Assembly: GCF_029873635.1 (NCBI RefSeq) | Contig: NC_080417.1 | Span: forward strand, 31,670,214-31,734,213 | Direction of reading: 5' to 3' | DNA: 64,000 bases | Origin: Malania oleifera | Taxonomy: Eukaryota; Streptophyta; Magnoliopsida; Santalales; Ximeniaceae | Shown here: positions 11,521-23,578 of the stretch, piece by piece | Layout of the letters: each line of letters starts with the position of its first letter | Position numbering within the stretch: position 1 is the stretch's first letter | Made by a program: the position numbers and the translations under genes | The notes under the pieces: model-generated | Databases searched by the model: none | What the model saw: only the letters and a program-made list of their open reading frames with translations | What the model was told of the DNA's origin: nothing

Positions 11521-11721
11521 TGATCTGAACCCCATTTGTCAAAAAATGTCACCATCCAAGTAGAAGATGCCGGTGACGTCGAATTTGAAGTATCCAGTCG
11601 AGAACGTCACCATGGGGGAAAAAATTGGTGTTGTTGGTGTCGAAATTTGTTATGCGTCCACATCACCGGATGTAGATAGCGAGATTGGATCTCACCTATA
11701 AATACCCAAGCCTTTTGCCAA
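11521..11721 (+). other. unique segment with TATA-like box
   Basis: No coding match. It contains TATAAATACCC starting at 11697, a good plant TATA context, about 175 bases downstream of the minisatellite. Together with the TGTAATAATCC start at 10896 this could be the U3 of an unrecognised LTR; that is inference only. Confidence 0.35.
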
Positions 11722-11821
11722 CTCGTAAGTTAAGAAGGGGCAAAGTCATAGGGTGTAGAAAATGCAGTGGCGTGTGAAAAAAGCAGTTAGCATGTCTTAC
11801 TCCATTTTTGAATTCACACAC
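11722..11821 (-). pseudogene. MADS-derived leader fragment, left half
   Basis: Matches the leader of the MADS fragments in reverse orientation (AAGAAGGGGCAAAGTCAT, GCATGTCTTACTCCAT, GAATTCACACAC). It is interrupted at 11821 by the solo LTR and resumes at 15030. It forms an inverted pair with the copy at 10546-10895. Confidence 0.7.
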
Positions 11822-11908
11822 TATTGACCTGATAGGTCACACCTAGTTTTGATCATGAAAAATACTCTTGGTACTAATGGTTGTACTAAGACTTGCATGC
11901 AGGTTCAC

Positions 11909-12709
11909 TGTGATGACTCAAAAATATATATACGATTAAAGTATAATAATAATAAAATAATAAAAATGGTCATTAAGTTAATATCAATAAAAAAGTGTTT
12001 TTCTATAGGATCCTTGATTCCATGTTTGATGTCTAAGAAAAACCTTGTCTTAGCGAGTGCTCAGAGACCATTGCGACTCAGTCGCTTCCTAGAGGTTGGC
12101 CTAGTCAAAATGGAATTTCATAGGATAAACAGAATAAACACTATTTGTACACGTAAATAAGTACATATGCATAAAATAATATTTTGATAGACATAATTTG
12201 TAGAAATATATGATGAAATAATAATAATAATAATAATATAGGTATCATATGATGGGCCCACAAGATTGTGTGGGGCCCACATGAGTCCCGAAGTTGTGTG
12301 GGGTCCATATGAGTCCCAAAGCTGTTCGGTACCGCAACTTAAAATTTAAATGGATCGGAGTGCACCAACACTGTTTACAGAGTGATTTTATATGGTAATG
12401 GATTTCTCCTGAGTGCACACCTGGGTCGGACCAGGGTTTAGTAGGAAAAATCTCACTTAATGATGATTTACGTTGATTTAGTTTGGCCAGCCAGCCAGTT
12501 AAGTCCAGTTTTCGGACCACAAAACCCAGTCATGGGGATAAACATGACTTACGATTAACATGCATAAGGGCGATTTTTACAGTATATGTATATACATATT
12601 TAATTACGTGTACAAAATTATTAATGATTTGAAAGTAAAGTATAGTTTATATGAACATGACCATTATTGTGCCTAAATGATGATTTAAAGGAAACGTATA
12701 AGGAAAAGT

Positions 12710-12747
<38 letters not shown>

Positions 12748-13274
12748 AAATTATAATTACAGTTTTTAAAGTCAAAAGTTTAATTTAACAGTTATAGTAT
12801 ATGATTATAAAATTTTACTGTTGTAGTTGATGGCAAAAGTTTTTATGCAGAAAATTTTAAATTTACATTTATTTTAAAAGAATTTTTTATAAGTTATAGT
12901 ATTAAATATTATTTTACGAAATTATAAAAACTCATTTTGGCCACACACTAATAATAATCTTATTTACTTACTGAGCGTCGTCTCACCCGAATCATTATTT
13001 TACATTTCAGATCATTTTGAAGAGTATACCATAAATCTGGCATAGCAAGTGCATAGGTGGGAATAGAGAGAGCTTAGTAGAATAAAAAAAATTAGCATGG
13101 TACAATTTAGAATATATTTGTGTATTTTAGAATTTTAGAAAATTTCATTTTAATAGTTGAGACATATATTTGTAATAAAGCTAATTAGTGCTCTGGTAAT
13201 AAAAATAATTTAGATTTATTTGCGTTCGCTAAAAAATTTATATACAGGAACCCATTCGGGTTCGGGTCCTTACA
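11909..13274 (+). mobile_element. nested solo LTR, Ty3-like (TSD TTCAC)
   Basis: Starts TGTGATGACTCAAAAATA, ends GGGTTCGGGTCCTTACA, and is flanked by TTCAC at 11904-11908 and 13275-13279. The host LTR reads on across it (compare the order in the relative at 37807-39809). It resembles the solo LTR at 18249-19512, sharing the landmarks TCGTCTCACCCGAAT and TGGCATAGC. Length is 1366 bases. Orientation is by TG...CA only. Confidence 0.88.
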
Positions 13275-13569
13275 TTCACTTTGTGCGCGCTTTCGGACTA
13301 AAAGACATACCATAATGGCGTGTGGTGATCGTGCCAAAGAATGAAGAAATTTTGTACTGTATTTGTATTTATTATTTCATTTCTTTATTCTTGGTTGTAA
13401 TATTTATTATGGACTGTACATCCTGCGGTTTGTAATAATTTGCATCATGCATGGTAGGTAGGTATGCTCAAAATAGACCCTAGTTGGACTTTAGGTACCT
13501 ACATTTAGTACACAAGTCCCCAACATCACTCTTCATATCAGGGGAATCAATTTAGGCTAAAATAAACTT

Positions 13570-13940
13570 AATAGAAAATATCGAGTGTTCGGGCGACCGA
13601 ACCTATGCCGTGTAAAACAGTTTAGGCGACTGAACAAGTCAAAATATTGACTCTGTGTTTGGGCACCCGAACTTGATTTGTGCATATCTTCCTCGGGTAC
13701 CCGAATCTATGTCAGAGCACTTTTCAACTACTCGGGCGACCGAACGATCTTGTTCAAATTGGGCTCGAGCGACCGAATTAGATAGGTTAATTGAACTTGG
13801 AACTGGCCACCCGAATTTACTAACAAATGCTACTAACTTTTGTTCAGTCAACCGACTGTTTCCTCAGGCACTCAAACCATTAAAAATTGGATTTTTGACT
13901 AAATCTGTTCGGGCGCCCAAATTTCAGGCTGAGCACTCAA
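13570..13940. repeat. near-palindrome cluster (GGGCGACCGAAC type)
   Basis: Repeated GGGCGACCGAAC (13591, 13734), GAGCGACCGAAT, GGGCACCCGAAC, GGGTACCCGAAT and GGGCGCCC (13914) words within the LTR. The small open frames over this block are by-products. Confidence 0.7.
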
Positions 13941-15029
13941 ACCTCGCGAGTTAAAATAATTTTTACCAATTTTTCAATGAGGTAAACTGGGTTGATTTTC
14001 TTAATGGCTTTTGAAATAAATTTAATTGTTCCCATTGTGTCCCCAACGGTCAAAAAATCCTCCTTGCCTATAAATACCTGTTTATTTGTCATAATTAGCA
14101 AGGATTAGCATTTTGATTAACACCAAAATTCTCTCAACTTCCAAAATCCTATTTTAGCCTATACTACTCCCAAACACTCATACACTCCATATTTCTTGAT
14201 CTTTCAAGTATTGTGAGTATTTCTAAACTGATTGTGCTTAGTCTTACTAGCTAATACTCTCATTTGGTGCATTGTTTGATTGATTTTATTTGAGAGTATA
14301 GTCTTAAGTTCTTCCACCGATTTTATTTGATAAATCTTGTGTGGGAAAACTTAGAAGGTTGTGGTTCTTGCATTGTCATTGCAAGACACCTAAACCTATA
14401 TTTTTGTGTGCAAAAATCCTTTTCAAAAGTTAGTTTTTCAAACAACTCCATTGTGCTTTGTATATTGAAATTTCTTATTGAGATTGTTTGAATCAACTTG
14501 CTTAGCATATTTGAAACCCTGATTTAATTTTGTATTATTCACGTATTGTGTTTCAAATCTTGCTTTGATATACACTCTAGATTTGGACTGATAATCTATA
14601 CTTGATTGAGTGTTTAACACACGTTAGAACACTGAGCATATTTACATATCATTCATACTTGCAATATTGATTGAGTTGTACTGGTGCACATATCTTCTTG
14701 TGTAGAAGCATATTTCCGTGTACAAATTTTATACACATTGGTTGTATTGCAGGCACGGGCCTAAATAGGGAGACTAGCCCTGTTGAATAGGTGCACCATC
14801 CTAATAAGTCGTGTTGGTTGAGGTCAGCTCCTTGAATTGACTTGGTTGTAACCGGTGTCGCTTCACCCGTTAAGTGAGTTTTAGTAAAATCCTTGTACTA
14901 GTGTAGCTAAGATAGGGACGTAGGCAATTTGGCCAAACCTAGACTGACTCTAGGTTGTACTACACTGTTGATAAAACTAGTAAACCAATTCACCCCCCCT
15001 TTTGGGGTTGCACCAAAACTAACACACAC

Positions 15030-15061
15030 AACAATTTTTGAAAAGCAGCAGTGTAATGATA

Positions 15062-15102
<41 letters not shown>

Positions 15103-15345
15103 ATTAGGGTAATAATAAAAAAAAAGGGAAAACCACATTATAAAGGAAAAAAAAAAAAATAGGAGTTATTTATATATATATATTCTATAATGTTATTATA
15201 TACTATATATATTATGTTATATCTTATTGTATTATTTATTATTATATTATTATTAGTATATATAGATTTATATATATATATTATATTATTATACATATAT
15301 TATGTTATTGTTTATTGTTATTATATTATTATTTTATTATGTTGT

Positions 15346-15382
<37 letters not shown>

Positions 15383-15482
15383 TATGTTATTCTATATTAT
15401 ATTATTATAATATTATGTTATTATATACATACATATATATATATATATATGTTATTATATTATTATATTATTGAATTAATAT
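15030..15482. other. right half of MADS leader, LTR head and microsatellites upstream of RALF copy 1
   Basis: 15030-15051 completes the MADS-derived leader. TGTAATGATACAAAATAT at 15052 is the LTR head also found at 3441, 10545, 18249 and 42611. Then come (TA)n at 15066-15099, (TG)n at 15349-15380 and (TA)n near 15435. No gene is visible. Confidence 0.65.
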
Positions 15483-15549
15483 AATCCATAGAAAAACAAT
15501 GAGAAAGAAAGGGGCACCACCTACAGCTACCTCATTCCTTTCCAATTCA

Positions 15550-15591
15550 CATGCATGCAGCGCCTCACCACCCCACTACGTAAAACACGTT
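15550..15591 (+). promoter_or_regulatory. conserved upstream motifs of RALF copy 1
   Basis: RY-like CATGCATGCA at 15550-15559 and ACGT-core elements in CTACGTAAAACACGTT at 15576-15591. Both are retained in copy 2 (42893-42902 and 42919-42935, where the first reads CCACGTAAAACACGTT). Motif names are from plant cis-element knowledge; function is not shown. Confidence 0.4.
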
Positions 15592-15704
15592 GAATCACAC
15601 AAATTAATTAAACACCACCACCTTCCCCTCCTACCCCTTCATTTCTTTCCCTACAACCTCCTTCCCCCCTCCCCTCCTAATTGACCCTCGCCGGCCTAAT
15701 CAAA

Positions 15705-16067
15705 ATGGCTCTTCGGGTTTGGCCAGTTCTCCTCCTCCTGGCCTTAACCTTTGCCTTGGTTGCAAAGTCCACCGCTTCCTTCGACGACGTCAAATGGAGC
15801 TTTCCCCACATCTCCAACAGCGGTGGCTGTAACGGCCTCGTTGGGGACTGCATTGGCACGGAAGATGAAATGATGATGAGCTCAGAGGCCTCCCGTCGAG
15901 GCCTTGCCCAAGCCCGGAGGTACATCAGCTACGGCGCACTCAAGAAGAATAACGTGCCGTGCAGTCGTCGGGGACAATCTTACTACAATTGCAATGGCAG
16001 CGGGAAGGCCAACCCTTACAAGCGTGGTTGCAGCTCCATCACGCGTTGCGCCAGAACCACTAATTAA
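15705..16067 (+). CDS. RALF: RALF-type secreted peptide precursor, copy 1
   Basis: 120-residue precursor of a rapid alkalinization factor, a cysteine-rich apoplastic peptide. Family members bind FERONIA-type CrRLK1L receptors (with LLG co-receptors) or cell-wall LRX proteins, and raise apoplastic pH. Visible features: hydrophobic signal peptide (about 1-25), propeptide (26-67) with acidic EDEMMMSSEA, and SRRGL at 63-67 fitting the RRxL site for subtilase S1P. The mature peptide is 68-120, with YISY at 73-76 and four cysteines at 86, 96, 109 and 115 in the canonical PCSRRG, YYNC, RGCS, CAR contexts. It most resembles the Arabidopsis RALF23/33 type. The start at 15705 is chosen over an in-frame upstream ATG (15681) because it has AAAATGGC context, gives the proper signal peptide and matches copy 2. 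Single exon, as usual for RALFs. No TATA box is visible in the short upstream leader, unlike copy 2. Confidence 0.96.
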   Translation: MALRVWPVLLLLALTFALVAKSTASFDDVKWSFPHISNSGGCNGLVGDCIGTEDEMMMSSEASRRGLAQARRYISYGALKKNNVPCSRRGQSYYNCNGSGKANPYKRGCSSITRCARTTN

Positions 16068-17765
16068 AATGAAAAGATTGAAAGAGAAGAAGACAGAAAG
16101 GAGAGTTCAAAATTTCTTTAATATTTTGTGTGTTTGGTGACAATCATTGATAATTGAACAGGAGAATTAATACATAATAAGAATACATATATACTATAAT
16201 GTTCCTGTGATGGGATGATTATTTTTTGAGTTTAAGTGGTATATATAATAGCTTCCTCTTTTTAAATCTAATCATGATTGTTGTACTATACATTTATGTT
16301 ATTAATTTGATGTGGAAGAAATAAGAAGAGTTTATTGATTAATTAATTAATTTGCTTGGGTGGCTTTTGAGGGTATTGTCTTTTTCTATTCTTCTTTTTT
16401 TTTTTTCTTTTTTTTTTAAGGTTTGTGTTACAGATGAAATATTGATGGAGAGGGAGAATTAATTATTGAAATTTGATTTTTGTAGATGGGGATTTAATTT
16501 TGTGTTTCTGTTGAAGGTTCCTTCCTCTTTTTTTTTTTTTTTCTTTTCTCTTGTTTATTCTTTTTTCTGGGGTAGGAGGAGGGGTAATCTTATATCATTT
16601 TTCATCCTTCAAAATACATATAACATTAAAGTCACAAATTTTAACTAATAGAATGTTTCTTTTGAACAATTAAAGATTCATAAGGACAAACGATATAGAT
16701 GACATTACCAGGTACGAATTTATTCTTTGCTTAGATGATATATGATACAAAATAAAAAAGCCATAAACAGTAGCTAGACCAGAGATTTGTAGATGGAAAT
16801 TAGTAGGTGGTGCTGCCTATTTCTCATTAAGGTTCAAGAGAGCATGATGAGTGCAAGACGGGCAACTAGTAAATGTCAACATGGCAATGCACCATTGTTC
16901 AAATTGAGTTTAACCACATATTGCGATCTTCCATGTTTTTTGTTTTCTCAATCTGAAGTTTATATTGATCTAGATTACAGTCGGAGATAATTTATCTTCC
17001 ATTTACCTAATCTAAACTCGTAATTAGTTCAACTTTCGTCAAAATTTATTGTAAAATTTTGAATAACCAACCTTTTTTAATCCATCTTGGTTCGCGTGAA
17101 ACTTTGGTAATTAATAGGGTACAATTGCACACCTTCAATGTGTGTGTGTGTGTGTCTATCTATATATATATATTGAAAGTGATATTCACCACATGATTAA
17201 TCAACTTAACTCCTGCACAATCTATATTGATAATAATAAGTCTACTGACTACACGTATTCTCAGAGTCTGGAGACATCAAACTATAAGGCACCTTTAAGA
17301 GGAACATTTTTTTTTTATAACTTTCCTAGTCCTTTAGATTATGCAACAGTTTGATTTTATTTGAGCCTTACAATACATTTTTACGCCATCTATCCTAACA
17401 AGTGATTGAGCCTTTACAATCAGTTCCTAAGCCGCTCGTAGTACTTGTTCTTTGTCTCTTTATTCTTTTTGAATTTTTTTAAGACTCTCTTTGAAATTTG
17501 AAAATTTTGAGGGAAGAAAAGGAAAATGTAGAAGAAACCACTTTTTAATGTTTGACTATAAAGAAAAGTAAGAAAGAAAACAAAAAATATACCAAATCAA
17601 AGAATAAAATTTTAATTTTATGCATCATTAACATTTGAAATTTTCTTAATTTTGAATTATATTAGAATATATATATATATATTATGTTATTATATATATA
17701 TTATTATTATTATTATTATTATATTATTATTGTGTTATATATAGTATGCATCCATATCCAATTAC

Positions 17766-17802
<37 letters not shown>

Positions 17803-17841
17803 TATATGCATATACATTATATTATTTATTTAATTATTTAA

Positions 17842-17887
<46 letters not shown>

Positions 17888-17902
17888 TTAGGATTATTAC
17901 AC
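16068..17902. other. RALF copy 1 downstream region, no gene
   Basis: Holds the 3' UTR, T-rich runs (16390-16420, 16530-16550), (TG)n near 17140 and AT microsatellites (17690-17890, including a long ATT run). Most of it is conserved with 43478-44945. No coding region can be supported. Confidence 0.7.
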
Positions 17903-18248
17903 TTAATGCTTGAGTTGGAGTACTCAAAGAACTTGTCAGTGGTAGAGAAGATGATGAGGAATAGGAATGCAGCCCTTCTTAGGAGCAAAGTCATGGCTAT
18001 GTCGTAACTAAGGAAGGGGCAAAGTCATGACGTGTGGAAAATGCAGTGGCGTGTGAAAAATGTAGAGAAGATGATGAGGAATAGGAATGCAGCCCTTCTT
18101 AAAAGGTAAAGTCGTGGCCAAGTCATAAATCAAGAAGGGGCAAAGTCATGGCATGTAAAAAATACAGTGGCGTGTGGAAAATGCAGTCGGCATGTCTTAC
18201 TCCATTGTTGAATTCACACACACAACCACCATTTTTGAAAAGCAATAG
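17903..18248 (-). pseudogene. MADS-box (SVP-like) exon-end fragment, - strand
   Basis: The - strand reading near 17960-17905 gives FLIIFSTTDKFFEYSNSS, the end of a MADS domain. It stops where exon 1 of MIKC genes ends, and GTGTAATAATCC follows. Tandem leader units cover 17960-18200. A solo LTR interrupts the leader at 18249; the leader resumes at 19513. Confidence 0.7.
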
Positions 18249-19512
18249 TGTAATGATCCCAAAAATATGTACACATGATTAGGGTAATAATCCAAAAAGA
18301 AAAAAAATAATTAATTAATTAATAAAAAAATATTATTATTAAAATAAAAATAAATAAATAATATAATATAATATAATCATGTAATATATATATATACGGG
18401 ATGGATGAGGATTGAATTGAATCACAATTCAATTTAATCCAATTAGTGGCTACCCTCCCCCCTTTTCTTATCTGTCTCTCTCTTAATCCTAAAGAATTTA
18501 TGAAATTACGAAAAGACCCTTCCTCAAATTCCCTGTAAATAAGAGAGTTCTTAGCTCATTTTTCATTGAAAATTTTAAAGAAAGAATTAAAGGAAAAGTG
18601 AGGAGAAAATTTAGTGGGGGACAGAGAATTTTTATATACTTAAAATTCTCACTTTTTCACTCTTTCTCAACTTAATTTAGGAATTTATCTTAAATTGTAT
18701 TAGACAAATAGATCAAGGTAAGTAAGCTTGATTATGTCAACTTTTTATTAAAATGTTCCCAAGTTTATTTTTAAAGAAATATTTATCTTGGGATAATTTA
18801 CAACATTATTATATTTTGTTAAAAATAAATAAATATTTTTAGCACAAAAACCATGTGACATGAACTTGTTGTTATTTAATTACGTTGCATGTTTATTGAA
18901 ATAATTAGATATGGTAAAATTTCATGATATTGTTTTAATTACATATATAAGGGATATATTTAGTGATATCAAGGCAAAGGGGGACGACAATATGTAACGC
19001 CCCAATCCTCGAGACTTTAACCCGATGACTTATTGAATTGGGGGACGGCGATACGTAACGCCTCAATCTCAGTGAGTGATTTGATATATACCAGATGTTA
19101 CCACTAAAAGAAAGATATTTTATATAAGTAAACATGACCCAAAATATTAAATATTATTTATTATGATACATAAAATTCATCTTAGCCGCACACTGATATA
19201 ATCTCTCTTACTGAGTGTCGTCTCACCCGAATTATTATCATACATTACAGATACCTTGAGGAGCATTCCAAAAATCAATGTGGCATAGCGGAAGCGTGGG
19301 TGAGATTAGAAAGAGCTATTATAAAAAATATTAAATTTGATGTGTTTTTATATTTTGAAAATTTTAAGGATGTTAAAATTTAATATTGGAGATACTGTTG
19401 TACTAAAGTTGTTTAGTACTCTGGTATAAATGTATTTAAGGTTTATTTACTTCCATTGTAAACTATTTATAGAAAGTAACACCCTAAACCCTACCGGATT
19501 AGGGACATGACA
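18249..19512 (+). mobile_element. solo LTR, Ty3-like (TSD AATAG/AGTAG)
   Basis: Starts TGTAATGATCCCAAAAAT and ends GGATTAGGGACATGACA. Flanks are AATAG (18244-18248) and AGTAG (19513-19517), one mismatch; the MADS-derived leader continues as GCCCACC beyond it. A related solo LTR is 11909-13274. Contains GTAACGCCCCAATC-type repeats near 18994 and 19056. Length 1264 bases, no interior. Its head alone occurs at the same host position in four other MADS-fragment copies. Confidence 0.8.
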
Positions 19513-20129
19513 AGTAGCCCACCTGTAGTCGGCCATGCAAATTCATCCAGCCTCCATTGTTGAATTCGCACACATAGCCACCATTTTTTAAAAGCAGTAG
19601 CCCACCAGATTTGATCTTTGTGCCATTTGATTGCCACAATCTTGATGGGTAACCATAAAGTTCCTTCCTTAATATTATTGAAAAGGAGCAATAGTATTCA
19701 CAATTGTTAATATTAAATAATAAAATCAAGTAAAATCAATGTAGTTTTTTGGTAGTCTCTTCAAAGCCACTTAAATAAACCAAACCAAGAAGAGAAAAAA
19801 AGGTGGTCATTAAATGGCGGGATCTACCATTTGCCTTTTCAATGACATTTTTTTACAAGAAAAAAAAAAAAGATAGAAAGTTGATATCAAACATTGTCAT
19901 TAAAACTAAGATGTTACCTCACAAGTTAGCAATGATCAGAATGTTCTTGTTTAAGATGGGTATATTGAAACTGTAAATTGAACAACTTAATTTTAGGTGT
20001 CATAGCTAGTAAATGTTTGTCTGCATAACTTTGTTGTATTTTGTTCATATTCATGAGGTTATACAGAATATTAGGCCATCTTGGGGGATGAAGTACTATT
20101 TCATCTAAGTTCTAACACAGACTACTAAA
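19513..20129 (-). repeat. MADS-fragment upstream block (second copy at 41524-42100)
   Basis: Contains the second GAATTCGCACACATAGCCACC unit and GATTGCCACAATCTTGATGG, then a block (GGTAACCATAAAGTTCCTTC, CTTAAATAAACCAAACCAAG, GGGATCTACCATTTGCC) nearly identical to 41530-42060. No protein is supportable; short frames here match nothing I recognise. Confidence 0.65.
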
Positions 20130-22023
20130 TGTTAGCCTAACAAGACTTAATATCGTTTTGATGATAACAAATCAAGGTTATTTTACATGTCTTTGTGAGT
20201 ATAAGTTTCAGGACTTAAGTGATCTTATGGTTTCAAGTGGATATACTTGAAGAATCTGAATGGAAAATCACACTTAAGACTATGAGGCATGAGAAACATC
20301 AAAGTTCAAGTCATGTGAGACATGAAACTCATTGAAGTAGTGCATAAAGTTCAGAAGACATATTGGACACTAAGACTTAGACACTAAGATAGGAAAATCA
20401 TATGAAAGTCTCATGTAAGTGTTTCAAAACTCAATAATGATTGATTGAAGCTCCTAGGAAATGTTATTGGACTTAGATACCTAATTTTATTCATGGAAAA
20501 TATTTTCTCAAAGTCCATAATGAGTTTTAAATATATGAATTAAGTTTGGAACCAAAAATCATTGAAAAAAAAGTTTGTTGACAGGACAAGCGATTGATGA
20601 TAAATCATCAGGTGATTGTGGTGCTTCTGTGTTTCAAAATATTCAAACATAATAAGCATATGCGACTAACCTATCGGGCATAGTCTACTGACCTCATTTT
20701 GACTGTCAGAATATGCTAATTTAAAAGGAGCACAGGCAGCTGATGCGAGTGTTTAAACATTAAACAGCGCTAATTTTTATTTCCAAATCTTTCGTGAATG
20801 CTTTCCAAATTAAGAGAAAGTTCAAGGGAAAATTTTTGAAACCCTAGTGCTCTATTTAAATGTATTATTCTTGCACATTAGGGTAATGAACACGAATTGA
20901 AAAGCAATGGTACACACAACTCTCTTGTATACTCTTTGCTGAAAGGCTAATGCTATGTTCTTGATTCTTTCACTTGGAAAAGACTGATTTGATCTTCAAA
21001 ACTCACATCTTTCAATCAGTTATGGTGATATACTTCGAGCTTCAACTTTCATATTTTTTTTGAAGCATTCTTTTTTAATCTAACATGTACTAATCTGTTC
21101 ATTTAAGGAGCTTTTTCTTGTATAAGGGGAATGAATCATTGCCTAATGGGAGGGGATTCTCGTTAAAGAAGTTAACTCCACCTTTGAGAGAGAGAGAGAG
21201 GGTGTAACTTCACTTGGTAATGAAGTTATTAAAAGAAATCCTCACAGTGTGTTGCTAGAGGCAAGGACGTAGGCTGCGGTCGAATCTTGTAAAAACAACG
21301 GTGTTTAGCTTCCTCTTCCCTACTCTTTTTTATTTTCTGCAAGTTATAAACTGCGTGCATGATTTTTTTTTTTTTTTTATAAGAACTTGCTGAATATTAT
21401 CTCGTGTTCTATATTAAATCTTGTTGAATATCTGAGGTTGAGCTAAATATTTGAAAATCTGTTGAAAAGAGGAATCTTGTTAAACATAGTGAATTTGTTG
21501 AACATATTTTGTTTGAGATAAAATATATATCAGTTATATGAGCGAAGCATTGATTTGACCATTCAAAAGGATTTACAACTTTGAGTTTGAAAATAAATAA
21601 TCTGAGGATTAACTTGTTTGTGAACATATTTTGTGAATGAAGTATATGTGCTGAAGCTGAACAAGCATTTTACAAAATCTCTTTTGAAGGAAAATACATG
21701 TATAGAAAGTTAAATCTTAATATTGATTTTCATTAAGGCAAAAATCAATCACTGAATTTATTCTTGAGAACATTATTATGAATCTTCTTAAACTAAGCTA
21801 AAAGTTATAATACGAACAAGTGCTCAACTGAATGTGTTATCTCTTGTTGTAAATTAAGTTTGTATATCCATATTCATGTTTAAAGGCTTGTAATTAGAAT
21901 AGTTTTGATAGTTGTATATATATATTTGAAAGTTGAATAGTTAAAGGTTGAAGTATTTAAAATTCCACGAATAATTTTTAAATAATCCAATTCACCCCCT
22001 CTTAGGAATACATCCTAATTTCA
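20130..22023 (+). mobile_element. 5' LTR of element A
   Basis: Starts TGTTAGCCTAACAAGACTTA and ends CATCCTAATTTCA, followed by the primer site. Contains near-palindromes around 20590-20750 (GATTGATG, AGTCTACTGACC type), AAACCCTAGTG followed by CTATTTAAATG near 20850 (TATA-like), and the conserved GGCAAGGACGTAGGCTGC near 21261. A partial relative is at 45115-46633. Confidence 0.8.
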
Positions 22024-22025
22024 AT

Positions 22026-22037
22026 TGGTATTACAGC
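22026..22037 (+). promoter_or_regulatory. primer-binding site of element A
   Basis: TGGTATTACAGC, close to the initiator-Met tRNA complement TGGTATCAGAGC, two bases after the LTR end. Confidence 0.8.
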
Positions 22038-22059
22038 ATAGGTTGTAGTATATCCTAAC

Positions 22060-23330
22060 AAGTAGCTACATAAAGATCCCTATCACAAAGTTAGGAGTAT
22101 CCCCATTTGGAAAAGGCCAATCTTTATCTAGATTTCCCATCTTCTGCGATGAAAACTACACCTTTTGGAAGCAACGAATGAGAATACTTTTGCTAACCAT
22201 GGATTACAAAGTATGGAAAGTAGTCACACATGGTGACTTGATTCCCACAAAATCTATAGACAACAAAAAAGTCCCTAAAGAAGAGAAAGAATGGAATGAT
22301 ATAGACATGAAACAAATTAAAATTAACTCTAGTGCAATGAATGTGTTGTATTATGCCTTAGATGCAAATGAATTCAATAGAGTTATGAGTTGTGAATTAG
22401 TTAAAGAAATTTGGGAAAAGTTAGAGGTTACCTATGAGGGAACGGTAGATGTTAGTGATAGTGGGATTGACATGCTCACCAGCGAGTATGAAGCCTTTAA
22501 GATGAACTCAGAAGAATCCATCACTAGCATGTATATTAGGTTCATCCATATAATTAATTCCCTTAATGCACTAGGAAAGAGCTATTCCACCTATGAGATG
22601 ATTAGGAAAGTGCTTAGAGGACTTCCTCCTTATTGGGAACCTAAGGCCACTGCCATAACTAAAGGCAGAAATCTGAAAACCACTTCCTTAGATGAATTAA
22701 TAGGTTCACTTCTCATGTATGAGATGTCGACGAATGGAAGAGCTGTCGAGGGTAATAAAAAAAATGAAAACAATAGACCTAAAAGCTTTAAAGGAAAGTT
22801 CTAGTGAGGGAGAGGATGATGAGGGAGATGATGATGATCTAGCCTTGTTCACTAGACGCTTAGGCAAATTCTTAATAAGAACAAGGGATTCGCTAGAAAA
22901 TTCAGAAGATCTAAAATAGATAAGGGTGAGACTAATAAGAAAGAAACAAAGAATAAACCCCCTGCCTATTATAATTGTAAGAAAGTAGGACATATAAAAC
23001 CTGATTGTCCATAGCTCAAAAGAGATGCAAAGAAGAAGAAAAAGAAAGCAATGAAAGCAACTTGGGATGACTCAAGTTCAAGTGACTCGAAGAGTGAATC
23101 AAGCGATCATGAGATGACTAACTTGTGCTTCATTGCAAGAGAAAACGAGGTAAATTCCTTTTCAACCTCATTTTATGAAACTAGTGATGAATCTTGTAAT
23201 GCATCATCTGAAAGTTTACCTTCTTACAAAGAAATCCAATCTGAATTGTTTTCATTACATAATAGACTCATAAAAGTGTCCAAAAGTAATATAGCTCTAA
23301 GAAAAAAAAAATGAAACACTTGTGAATCAA
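22060..23330 (+). mobile_element. gag region of element A
   Basis: Readings include SPFGKGQSLSRFPIF near 22097, YTFWKQRMRIL, KEIWEKLEVTYEGT, SITSMYIRFIHIINSLNALG and LPPYWEPKATAITKG (22178-22804). A zinc-knuckle-like KKVGHIKPDCP follows near 22975-23010, then a Ser/Glu-rich stretch and a coiled-coil-like end (23051-23314). Homologous to the gag at 6732-8300. Fossil with several breaks. Confidence 0.85.
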
Positions 23331-23578
23331 CTAGAATCCTCTAGATTAATTGAAAAAGAAAAGACTCCATATGAACTCTGGAAAGGAAGAAAACCAAATA
23401 TATTTTACTTCCATATGTTTGGATGTAAGTGATTTATTCTGAATAACAAAGATGACCTAGGAAAGTTAAATCAGATGAAGGTATCTTCCTAGGATATGCT
23501 AAAAATAGCAAAGCCTTTAGAGTTTACAATAAAAGATCTCTTTCAATTGTAGAATCCATTCATGTTACATTTGACGAT

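Larger units (their letters stand above)
11822..15024 (+). mobile_element. solo Copia-type LTR (TSD CACAC) with a nested LTR
   Basis: Starts TATTGACCTGATAGGTCA (TGTTGACC in relatives) and ends TTGCACCAAAACTAACA. CACAC flanks it on both sides (11817-11821 and 15025-15029), and the split MADS-derived leader continues across it. Without the nested insertion the LTR is about 1.83 kb. It is related to the LTRs at 33322 and 37807. A TATA-like CCTATAAATACC is near 14067. No interior remains, so it arose by LTR-LTR recombination; it is a fossil. Confidence 0.88.
15483..17660 (+). repeat. duplicated RALF block, copy 1
   Basis: Closely similar along its length to 42827-44945: promoter region (GGGCACCACCTA, CATGCATGCA, GTAAAACACGTTGAATCAC), coding sequence, 3' region and more than 1.5 kb of downstream non-coding DNA. 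The main difference is a segment of roughly 75 bases just upstream of the start codon that is present only in copy 2. Confidence 0.9.

Noticed and set aside
11029-11535. Open frames of 148 and 168 codons on opposite strands
   Set aside because: Produced by the 51-bp minisatellite, which lacks stops in several frames. No start context or homologue is recognisable.
13639-13954. Open frames over the GGGCGACCGAAC array
   Set aside because: By-products of repeated near-palindromes inside a solo LTR.
15681-15704. Upstream in-frame ATG as the start of RALF copy 1
   Set aside because: It would put eight extra residues before the signal peptide and has no counterpart in copy 2; 15705 gives equal 120-residue precursors.
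15904-16140. Overlapping frames across the RALF genes (also 15677-15925, 43039-43335, 43091-43456, 43314-43550)
   Set aside because: Shadows of the RALF reading frame; composition and conservation follow the RALF frame.
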